DNA of 64,000 nt, taken from NCBI GenBank assembly GCA_039566865.1, contig CM076960.1, positions 12,686,501-12,750,500 of the forward strand, read 5' to 3'. This document shows positions 55,893 through 64,000 of the stretch, piece after piece. Numbering within the stretch: position 1 is the stretch's first letter; every line of letters begins with the position of its first letter. The position numbers and the translations under genes are program-made. The notes under the pieces were generated by a model. That model searched no databases. It was not told where the DNA came from and saw nothing but the letters and a program-made list of their open reading frames with translations. This DNA is from Aurelia coerulea. Taxonomy: Eukaryota > Cnidaria > Scyphozoa > Semaeostomeae > Ulmaridae.

Positions 55893-56079
55893 GCAATATT
55901 GTATTTACTAATACATTGCTCACTACGAATCTACTAAAACTGCATAACATAATCTAATCTGAGGTTTGCGAATATAGAAGCAATTAATTCAATCAATCTA
56001 AGCGCTTTTCTACAGCTTTAAGATTTGTATATAAATATTGCTAAATAGTTCACTTCTATTGTATAGTTAGGATTTTTCA

Positions 56080-56401
56080 TTATTTCTTGATGATGTCCAT
56101 ATTTGAATTGAAGGAGATTTCTTTGAACTTGTTGTCATCAATTCCGATTTTAGTAAAAAATTCATCTCTTAAATGCATGTTATTTTTGCAGTTGAAAAGG
56201 AAGTGAATTTCATTATCTACCGTACACAAAGTGTACCGATTTCATTACAAAAGTCGCATGTTTTTCATCCCTTTGCTTTCTATTTTGTGTGTTATTGTAT
56301 CTGTCTGTTTCTATTTCTAATCTGTGTGCACTTATTAGTAATTTTGTAAATGATGTTCTGGGTTTAAACACGTATTTTGAAGGTACAAATAAATTTTTCA
56401 T
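56080..56401 (-). pseudogene. LINE C-terminal relic (different family)
   Basis: Reading leftwards: KYVFKPRTSFTKLLISAHRLEIETDRYNN, then in other frames TCDFCNEIG and VDNEIHFLFNC, then MHLRDEFFTKIG. The pattern 'KLRISAHxLxIExGRY ... CxFCxxxxxDExHFLxxC' is the zinc-knuckle C-terminus of a LINE group distinct from the others here. At least two frameshifts are present. Confidence 0.7.
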
Positions 56402-56613
56402 TTGTGATAATCATAATAAAATCATGTCATTTTGAACTAGGAAAACAGTAGTGATAGTTAAGGCTACAGTTACATGTAATTCAAAAAAGGCTCTAACCCC
56501 CCAGCTAAATATCATAGTCACAAAGTTCAGAGAGATGTTACCCTTACCGTATTCTCCGACTGGTCTATGAAGCAAGTATGCCCATGGCCGCAATGGCCGC
56601 TAGTTTTTTAACC

Positions 56614-56825
56614 CGACTGTCGTGGCACTGATTGGATGAATAAGAAAATAACAAAGAATGGAATTAGGCAAGCTTCAGTGATTTCGCTGTACACTTAAAT
56701 TCATGAAGACGATAAAGATCTGACTCCCTTTATTCTCGAAACAAAGTATGATCCAAGGACATAAAGGTTTGGTAATTATTTAGAGACCGGGTCCTTGTTA
56801 GTGATTTCAACATCACCACCAGCCA
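56614..56825. repeat. paralogue of the 42-kb repeat with unoccupied hAT-MITE site
   Basis: On the minus strand it matches 41975-42109 followed directly by 42541-42575; the junction is GGATGAATAAGA at 56634-56645 (inverse of TCTTATTCATCC). Confidence 0.8.
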
Positions 56826-57079
56826 ATCACAGGCACGACAGTGTGCCTTTAACCTGTATCTTGCGTTTTACACCAGCTGATCTTGCAGCTTTGTTGTTTT
56901 GCAATCGCTGTTTCTCGGATAACGAAGCGGACAGACCCACCGGGATACTGGGAAATATCCTGGTGCGCCTTGTGCCCAGCGTTTGTAAGGCTTGTTATTT
57001 TACAATCCAAAAAGATTGTGTTACAAAAGTAGGGAAAGAACATTTCTCAAAAACGGTAGAACGTGATTAAGAAAGTCGT

Positions 57080-58720
57080 AGCCAAAGTAGAGGTTAGCCA
57101 CCAAGCAAGAACGACTTCAAGTGTCCCAATATTTAATTCTCCGATCCAACAAAACAACATTTAAAGGCTATTTTATACAAAAATTAAAATACACTATGAA
57201 ATATAATTACAATCAAATCAACTGTACTATGAGCGATACATGAATAATTGTTAGTATTATAGCATGTAGAACGGGTAAATTCATGTGGGGCTGGGGGATA
57301 ACTTTTCTGATAGAGACAAGTAGACGTTTAAGTATTTAACCACTCTATTTTTGTTGGCGACTTACAATACGTTACTCTGGTTTTATACGGCCATATTTAG
57401 CTCTCGATTGAAAATCCTGCTCGCTGATTGGGGCCAATCGCAGGGGCAATCGCAAAGTTGTCTTGGGTTGATCAGTTCGGAAAAGGGAGTGAAACCAAGT
57501 TAAATGCAGGTAAATTTACGCAGCCTCGGGTATTCAACCAATAAAATTTATGGCCAATGAAATTCATGGCTGTTTCTATAGAATATAACAAACCATGGAT
57601 ATAGCTTTTGATTCAACGAGTTCCACCAAACGTGTTCGGGGCAGTAGGATGCATCTTAAACTTGGGGGGGGGGGCACGAAACTTCACAGCACATCTTTTA
57701 ATCAAGCTAAAGTGGCACCTTTTGCTTGAAACAAAAAGGGTATTTTTTGTTCATTGCAAACATTCCGTGACCAACAGTGCCCCCAGTCCCTTATGCATGT
57801 TTTAGAAATGAAATTGATCTCGCCCACTATTTGAAATAAGTCATGAATGAAAATCAACGATTTGTAACAAAAATAAACATATACCATCCTCTCTACAGTA
57901 ATTCCAAACTTTATACAGACCAATAATACCCTTAGCTATAGAGCCCCCATTTTACTTCAAAACACTTCAAACTGGGTATCATTTAAAAGAGTTCAGCGAG
58001 TGGCCCTGAAAATTGCAAGGATCATGAAGTGTTGGTGACTTAAGGGCAGTCTATTTCTTTGGGTCTGTTTGTGTTATTGGCATTTTATGGGATTGTTTGT
58101 AGAAAACCAGCACTTTTGCGTCAAGTCTCCTACCCTCATAGTAGTTGACAACATGAAATATGAAACATGTGAAATGTAAGAGTTGGTCCTCCTGAAACTG
58201 TGAGCTCAGGAATAGACCTTAGTACAAGGTATGTCTGCCTAACCTACCAAGAATGTATGGGGGAGTGCAATCTACGACACGTAACAGGCACACCAATCAG
58301 TTCATGCAAAAGCTAACGTCATTTACTATTTGCAAAGAAATGCCTGCATAAGATATATGAAAGATTTTCATAAGACAAACAATCCCAAAAACAAAGGAAC
58401 AAAGCCCCGTTAAGTCACCAAAATTCCATAACCCTTGCAAGGCCCAACTTCCACTCGCTAAGTTTTTTTGCAGGGTACCTAGTTTACAGTATTTAGCAAT
58501 AACATTGCAGTTGTTTGCCCAAGAATATTTTTGGTCTGTAAAATTTTTGGCGATACAATGCTAAGTTGATCAGCTGTATAAGTTTTAAAAAGCCACTATA
58601 TCAACGCTTTGAAAGAAATATCAGAGTTATTAAAATTGTCCACGGTGGCATATGTTTCTTATAATCTAAATTCGTATCTGCATGTGTGCGTTTGACAACG
58701 AAAACTCTTCTCAAGTTATA
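57080..58720. other. unassigned region
   Basis: Low-complexity G tract at about 57665. Otherwise no exon, RNA or transposon ends could be supported. Confidence 0.4.
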
Positions 58721-58734
58721 AATTACACAGCTGC

Positions 58735-59415
58735 AGCATTAGTCTGAAAGGAGTCAGAAAGAGTGCACGGCATTAGAACTTTGAATGTTACAAAAATAAC
58801 GTTTGTTATCCTCTTGTTATTACAAAGCTGCACCATTAGTCTGCCAGGTGAGTTAGGCCCGTTTTATAAGTCGTGCCGCGCCGCGCCGTGCCGAACCAAA
58901 GAAATTTGAGTTCGACTAAGGCTCAACTTGGAGCGCCTCTGTTTTATAAGGAAAAGCTTTTGCCGTGCCGTGCCACACCGAACCACAGTGACGTATGCGC
59001 ATGTTGGGTATGGCTGGGTTGCACACCCATAACAAACAATAGCTTTTGCCATTGTGCGCATGTGTGAAAATGCTGCGGCATGGCGCGACTGAAATTTCGT
59101 TTTATAAGTCGTACCAGGTCGACCCAGTCGAGATGCCTGCGGCATATGGTTCGACTCAGTCGAACCAAGTGCTGATTTGGTTTTATAAGAGTCGTGCCGC
59201 GCCGAACCAGACAAAATTTTTCGAAATTCACGCGATTCGGCACGGCGCGGCACGACTTATAAAACGGGCCTTACAAAGAGTGCACGGCATTTGAACTCTG
59301 AATATTACAGCAATAACATCTGTTATCCTCTTGTTATTACGAAGCTGCACCATTAGTCTGCCAGGTGAGTTCGAAAGAATGCACGGCATTTGAACTCTTA
59401 ATATTACTGCAATAA
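58735..59415. repeat. 100-bp tandem repeat, about three copies, split by a MITE
   Basis: GTGCACGGCATT recurs at about 58763, 59281 and (as ATGCACGGCATT) 59380. GTTATCCTCTTGTTATTAC and CTGCACCATTAGTCTGCCAG precede each boundary. After subtracting the 415-bp insertion and its 3-bp duplication, the spacing is 100 and 99 bp. Confidence 0.8.
58856..59270. mobile_element. GGCCCGTTTTATAAG MITE with TTA duplication (PIF/Harbinger-like)
   Basis: GGCCCGTTTTATAAGTCGTG and its inverse CACGACTTATAAAACGGGCC bound 415 bp, flanked by TTA on both sides (58853-58855, 59271-59273). TTTTATAAG also occurs several times inside, next to GTCGTGCC-like words. A 3-bp TWA-type duplication fits PIF/Harbinger, though other superfamilies are possible. 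Confidence 0.75.
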
Positions 59416-60109
59416 ACCTAAAACTTAAGTAATTGTTTTGATTTGATCCATATTTTAATGATTAAAACGTTAAAGTGATGTTTTTCCTTTCTGATGATTT
59501 TGAAACTTTTGAAATGCTAGCAGCATAGGGCATTAAACAGTGAAAATCTACACGATTTTGAAACAGCCATTATTAGCTGATTTTAGGCCTATGAAGAAAT
59601 ACGACTTTTAGCTAATTCCTAATTTCAGAATGAACAAATGCACCTAATGTCATCAGGAAAATCCTGAAAATCAACTTTAACAACATCAAAATGACAATCA
59701 GTACTCATTGCATGCCAAGGACGAAGATAAAGTACTTTCAAAGGTTTAAGCTTCTTTTTGGCCTATCTCTTTATTTCATTCAGAAAATATTTATGGTACA
59801 CATTTAGTTACTTACAACAAGAATTTAATTGTTAAAATCAACTTATTAAAACAAATATAGGTACATACCTGAAGCTAAATGTTGCACAAGCCATTCAACC
59901 CAATTACCTAGTCCCTTTTCATAAAGATTGATCTCGTCCCCGTCTCAAACGGGCCTTTATAAGAGCGTCAGCTCTTTTCTATTGCTCTACACTTTTTTCC
60001 GATATGAGAAAACTAGTTTGACACAATTTACCGTCCCTCCTGAGAACTTATGAAACGAAGAGAATGACACGGTAACATTTGAAGGCGCGCTCGGATGGGT
60101 CACGTGATT

Positions 60110-60312
60110 AATTTTTAACGTATTTTCTCGCCCTTTTTACATACTACGCTCGCAACGTGCCTGGCCAAGTAGCCAAAGTTACGAGCAGCATGTCCGATAT
60201 GCAATGTGGAAATTCGGTACTCTGTCATCAGCTACGTCATTCGGGGATCATACGAGAAGCGGGCGCGCAGGGAGATCAAGCCATCGCGAGTTAGGTATAT
60301 TACAAGTCAGAC
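60110..60312 (+). promoter_or_regulatory. CpG-richer putative promoter region
   Basis: CpG-bearing words (CGCTCGCAACG, CTACGTCATTCGGGG, GCGGGCGCGCAGGG) cluster here in otherwise AT-rich DNA, directly before a short first-exon candidate. Confidence 0.35.
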
Positions 60313-60358
60313 ATGAAAAAGAACGCTCCACCGTTGTCAAGACAAAATACAATGTTTG
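60313..60358 (+). CDS. candidate first coding exon, unknown gene
   Basis: ATG at 60313 gives MKKNAPPLSRQNTMF and meets a good donor TTTG|GTGAGT (GT at 60359-60360) after 46 nt. A phase-compatible acidic segment (SSTDFTADSADFNAEIKKIL) lies at about 60522-60624 and ends at CAT|GTGAGT, so the two could be consecutive exons, but its acceptor (ATGTAG) is weak. The product is not recognised. Confidence 0.35.
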
Positions 60359-60521
60359 GTGAGTTCAGAACTTTTAATAAAGTTGTTTTCGAATTAGTCA
60401 AATTTCAGTTTGTTTATCTGGAGGTATTTAACGTACCTTCATTAGGTTTTATACTTGATCCGGACAGTACCCATACAGTCTGCTGAGGAAAAAGGTGCGT
60501 GACAGCGTGATAGTGATGTAG

Positions 60522-60684
60522 AGTCTAGCACCGATTTTACTGCCGATTCTGCCGATTTTAATGCTGAAATTAAGAAAATTCTTAACTCGAAATGGCTTGC
60601 TGCGCATGGATGCTTGCTTCTCATGTGAGTCCTTCGTCCCTGCTGTTGACAAAGAAGAATTACAATCAAACTTCAACTTAATGG
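60522..60684 (+). CDS. candidate internal exon, two possible donors and frames
   Basis: Donor-like sites CAT|GTGAGT (60625) and ATGG|GTAAGT (60685) are both strong. One frame gives the acidic SADFNAEIKKILNSKWLAAHG; another, open to the second donor, gives MLKLRKFLTRNGLLRMDACF followed by SCESFVPAVDKEELQ. Only one can be correct and I cannot decide which. Confidence 0.25.
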
Positions 60685-60748
60685 GTAAGTATCGTTTCAT
60701 GTCTAAATGTTGCACGTACGTGACTTATCTGCTCGCATCTTCATACTA

Positions 60749-61355
60749 CCGGGTGTCCCAAAAAAATGTATACGGATTTGGTTGACTCTAGCGCTGTGAA
60801 TTTAGCTTTAATCAATGGCTAATCACTCTCAAAGTGTTCCTCGATAGTTAACTTGAACATAGATACCTCGTTGGCTGGTATTGGTGGTTTGAGAGCAGAC
60901 ATGTTAATCTTGAAAGCTCAAATTTTCCTCCTCCTGCAAACCAGTGCTTTAACCTTTTGGCCTAAGCAAATTCATGAACCACATCAAAATTAAGAACTGA
61001 AATTAATGAAAAATTAAGAAACTTCCCCAATGGGTGACTGGGGGGTGACTTCTGGAAATCAGATTAACATAAGATCTAATATTGTTCAAATTTTATCAAG
61101 GCTCTCGTTGATTTATACGCTGTGCCTTTAGGTATTGCTTAGGCCAAAAGGCTAAAGCTCTGGTTTGCAGGAGGAGGCAAATTTGAGCTTTCAAGATTAA
61201 CATGTCTGCTCTCAAAGCACCAATACCAGCAAACGAGGTATCTATGTTCAAGTTAACTATTGAGGAACACTTTGAGAGTGATTAGCCATTGATTAAAGCT
61301 AGATTCACATTGCTAGAGTGAATCAAATCTGCATACATTTTTTTGGGACACCCGG
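60749..61355. mobile_element. TA-flanked inverted-repeat element 4
   Basis: TA|CCGGGTGTCCCAAAAAAATG and ...TTTTTTTGGGACACCCGG|TA. The arms are inverted over about 230 bp, including GTTAACTTGAACATAGATAC and its inverse. It is the clean counterpart of element 3 at 5.6-6.7 kb. Confidence 0.85.
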
Positions 61356-61497
61356 TACTTTTTTTGAACTTATGCATTACTTGAAGCTTCGCAAGGTAAC
61401 GACGTCATTCAGTTTTCGAGCATTCTGGCGGGACAGACGGTAAACTGTAGTGTACGAGGATGGGCATTTGTTGTGTTAGAGTCTTGTTGAAACTTCT

Positions 61498-61582
61498 ATG
61501 AATCCTAATTTTACATCGGTGCTAGGTTCCATGCCTTCTGGAAATCCTGGAAAAGAACGATATGGCAAATCTTCACCAAAAG
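61498..61582 (+). CDS. candidate first coding exon, unknown gene
   Basis: ATG at 61498 opens MNPNFTSVLGSMPSGNPGKE and RYGKSSPK up to a weak donor AAAA|GTATGA at about 61583. A GACGTCA-like word lies about 90 bp upstream. A hAT-like element begins about 100 bp downstream, in what would be its first intron. The product is not recognised. Confidence 0.25.
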
Positions 61583-61879
61583 TATGAATTACTCAGTTCT
61601 AAAGTATTTCAACATGTTAATGGAGTCTTTGACAAAGGCATACTTGATGAAATTTTCACGATCTACACTATGTTCCAAGTTTGGTGATCAGTGGCGGAAA
61701 TTCAGCTTTTTGAGTGGAGGGCCAAGCGCCGTCAATTTTCCAAGTCTAGGAAATGCTTCTGTTTTCAGGTATTTTGCTGGAAGACCGGACATCATAGGCT
61801 CCTTAAATCTGCTAAGAGAATATGTATATCAGATTTCAAAACTATTTATATTCAGCAGTTGACAGAAAGAGGCATGACT

Positions 61880-62314
61880 GAAATTGATTTCAACGATTAT
61901 GTTTACTCGCCATTATCTGTCACTCAAATAAACAAACTGCAACGATTGCAGAAAGTTGCAGCAAGTTTTGTGCTTGGTCGCTATGCATCTTCAGCTGATA
62001 TTCTCAAACTTAACTGGCTTCCAATAGTGGAAATAAGAGAATTTAATTGCATGAAAATGACTTTTAAAGCAATTCACAACGAGAATTGGCCATCCATTAA
62101 CCGCATTGAAATAAAGAGGACCACTCGTACTCTTCGTAACAGTAACGAACTGAAGTTGAGCGCATCAATGATCAGGGATACCTTTCAAGACACTGCGAGC
62201 AAGCTATTCAACAAACTCCCAACAGAAATCAGGGAACAGAAATCATTGACCTCATTCTGTACAAAACTGAGAGCGGACCTAACAAGGCGTGCTAAAGAAC
62301 GTCTTTGCCCTTAA
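61880..62314 (+). pseudogene. LINE C-terminal fragment inside hAT-like element 5
   Basis: YSPLSVTQINKLQRLQKVAA, FVLGRYASSADILKLNWLPI, RTLRNSNELKL, DTFQDTASKLFNKLPTEIR and LTSFCTKLR match the C-terminal region of a LINE RT. The frame is open to the stop at 62312-62314 but lacks all catalytic motifs. Confidence 0.7.
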
Positions 62315-62504
62315 TCGACTTCTATTATATATTTTATCTTTAAGTTCTCTTTAGTTGCTGCCTAATTTATATTATAACTTAATATTTTTTTTGCAGATTG
62401 TAATATCTTAGGGAAATTGCATTTTTAACTTGAGTTGAAGAGCCACAATTATTGTGGATATACTCACCTACAATCTTGGACATAATATGTTGAGAAAAAT
62501 CTGC

Positions 62505-62597
62505 ACCCCCCTCCCCCCGTTCAATGTTGGTAACTATAGCTGCAGTTTGCTGCCTTGCTCCAAAAATATACCCAACATTGAATGGGGGGAGGGGGGG
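62505..62597. repeat. hairpin with 25-bp stems
   Basis: CCCCCCTCCCCCCGTTCAAT-GTTGG (62505-62530) is inverted at 62572-62597 with one mismatch; the loop is about 40 bp. It could be a tiny palindromic insertion like the one at 15330. Confidence 0.75.
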
Positions 62598-62695
62598 CCG
62601 ATAGCGGGGTATGATATCGAAGTGCTATCACAAGTCGTTGCACTCTGTGAAAGCGGATATTTTTCTCAACAATTTTGTCCATAATTGTACACCTT

Positions 62696-62744
62696 GTATG
62701 TATGTATGTATGTATGTATGTATGTATGTATGTATGTATGTATG
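62696..62744. repeat. (TATG)12 microsatellite
   Basis: Twelve uninterrupted tetranucleotides; the Tyr-Ile-His-Thr frame across it is not a gene. Confidence 0.95.
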
Positions 62745-63873
62745 ACTGGCCAAGAATGTATTCTGAAGGTAGGCCCAACAGCTACGAGGACTCTGGGGGC
62801 GAAGCCCTGGGAAAATTTTTGAGGACAACCCCTCTCCTTTTGCTTAGAATGCCTTTCATGACCCTATGTTTGTCAGTCCTGAAATGGGATTTTGACAATT
62901 TTGTAACATTTTTTAATGGAGTAGCATCCCCCAGGAACGTTATGAACAAAAATGATTGATTTTGGCTTAGGAGATCTCTTGGATCCCTTGTTTGCCAGTG
63001 CCAAATCTGAACATTTGACGACATGAATAACCACCTCTCAAAAAAAAAATGCACGAAGAGCCCCTACTCTGTCTTACAACGCTTTTTGCAATCCAATTTT
63101 TGCCTGTCCTCGACATGGGAAATTTGAAAATCCGCTGCTAGGTTGTCTGAACTTTATTCCAGGAAAATTTTGAGAACTCCAACCTTTACATTGGCTTAGA
63201 ATGTCTCTCTCAATCACGTTCCAACATCACTCGGAAATATTGCTACTCTCGGACCTATACCCAACAACTTTCTTCTCGTTTTTGAAATAAATGAAAGTGA
63301 ATAAGAACTTTAGAATATGCTTTTGAGATTGTGAATTTTGTTTGCTCTTTGCAGATAAAAACTTGTCTACTTCTGGATGGTGACTCGTTCCTTTGCTGAA
63401 CTTTCGATCCCACGTACGTTTCCGACTTTTACGGAAAATTTCCGAGTCTTGTCGAATTGGGGGGGGGGGGGAGGCAGTTGCCCCTCCAACCCCCCCCCCC
63501 CATAATTTCCGCCACTATTGGTGATGGTAAAAGCCTTTCACTTTTTTAATACCCAGCAAGTTTCAAGTAATTGCGATTCAAACTATGATTGAAGGCACCG
63601 TGTCCGCATAAATAGCCCGCTCATGACCAATATCAACTGCTCTTGAAACGTCAAACAAAATTGTAATTCTATGGCTATTGAAATTAAACAAAAAAAATTC
63701 CTGAGAAGAATGCAAGGATTAAGATGTCTTTCTTTCCCACTGCTATTGACGTTCGTACTGTTGTGCGAAACAAAGGATATCAGCAGTTTTTCAGCAAAAA
63801 TCCAGGATAGCGTTAACTATTATGCATTGATATGGACTCAATGCCTTTAGTAAATGGTTAATGTTCAACTTAC

Positions 63874-63964
63874 CGACTACTTTTAGTGCTTCAAAGGCAG
63901 CTTTTCGTACGTCGCCTTCATCATTTTGCCACAAGTACGCTATTTGATCTCGTGCTTTCAACGC
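63874..63964 (-). CDS. internal exon encoding a HEAT repeat
   Basis: On the minus strand a 91-nt exon is bounded by a pyrimidine-rich acceptor (TTTCTTTCTAAAAG) and a consensus donor GTCG|GTAAGTT (GT at 63872-63873). It encodes ALKARDQIAYLWQND, EGDVRKAAFEALKVV. 'DxxxxVRKAAxEALxxxG' is the second-helix signature of HEAT/armadillo-like repeats, which form protein-binding solenoids. The exon belongs to a gene continuing beyond the right edge (upstream) and to the left (downstream); no further exon was identified with confidence. Confidence 0.6.
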
Positions 63965-64000
63965 CTTTTAGAAAGAAATTTAAAAATAACCTTAAAAACG

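Larger units (their letters stand above)
61689..63517. mobile_element. hAT-like element 5 with a LINE relic inside
   Basis: CAGTGGCGGAAATT and AATTTCCGCCACTA are inverted ends flanked by an exact 8-bp duplication TTGGTGAT (61681-61688, 63518-63525). It contains a LINE fragment, a hairpin with 25-bp stems, a TATG microsatellite and G/C tracts at its right end. No transposase was seen. Confidence 0.85.

Noticed and set aside
62675..62959. Cys/Met/Tyr-repeat peptide
   Set aside because: It derives from the TATG microsatellite.

Overview
The window reads as a piece of a large, repeat-rich animal genome. Coding is broken into short exons with GT donor sites. Non-LTR, Penelope-like and BEL/Pao retroelement families are present, together with tRNA-derived SINE sequence and many cut-and-paste DNA transposon relics. 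The repertoire (a Penelope-like GIY-YIG element with a hammerhead ribozyme, a cnidarian-style multicopy gene with an EADT-like core, many hAT/MULE-type MITEs) points to a cnidarian, probably an anthozoan. That assignment is inference; no intact host gene lies entirely inside the window.

Layout. 0-10 kb: a direct duplication, an (AAT)n tract joined to an R2/CRE-type (restriction-like endonuclease) retrotransposon tail, a minus-strand first exon resembling SLC39A (ZIP) zinc transporters, three TA-flanked inverted-repeat elements (one with a TTAA-flanked element inside it), a tRNA-derived SINE, a LINE relic sitting inside a repeat whose second copy lies at 32.3 kb, and a second TTAA-type element. 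9.8-11.5 kb: a LINE 3' end with a decamer tail and a 156-bp tandem repeat. 11.8-18.2 kb: a nest of transposons inside transposons, most insertions marked by exact 8- or 9-bp target duplications. 18-27 kb: mostly unannotatable, with back-to-back inverted-repeat elements, an AGTATACT cluster and a likely promoter/first exon. 27.1-29.4 kb: a 2.3-kb palindromic element with a 9-bp target duplication and a LINE in one arm. 29.4-34 kb: AT-rich DNA with dispersed copies of a TAAGAAACT-type repeat. 34.5-37.9 kb: a decayed minus-strand BEL/Pao polyprotein (RNase H region and integrase) broken by a hAT-like MITE and by about 1.1 kb carrying two facing exon candidates. 38-41.5 kb: a non-coding stretch with a recurring GTCSGAYGGAC motif, a Penelope-like element with its catalytic core deleted, a hammerhead ribozyme and a LINE relic. 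41.5-49 kb: minisatellites, several hAT-type elements, an LRR coding relic and a 1.7-kb array of 69-bp repeats. 49-56 kb: a multicopy cnidarian-type gene split by a MITE, a nearly full-length LINE ORF2 and a second LINE. 56-64 kb: more LINE relics, a 3-bp-TSD MITE inside a 100-bp tandem repeat, a CpG-richer region with first-exon candidates, a further hAT element and, at the right edge, a well-formed HEAT-repeat exon on the minus strand.

How the parts fit. Almost everything recognisable is mobile DNA. Several insertions can be ordered in time because an empty or uninterrupted counterpart lies in the same window: the second palindrome arm, the 32.3-kb copy of the GGCTAGACC repeat, and the empty hAT-MITE site at 56.6 kb. 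The most unusual objects are the 11.8-18.2 kb nest with its 56-bp micro-element, the hammerhead next to a core-deleted Penelope relic, and the GTCSGAYGGAC motif region beside it.
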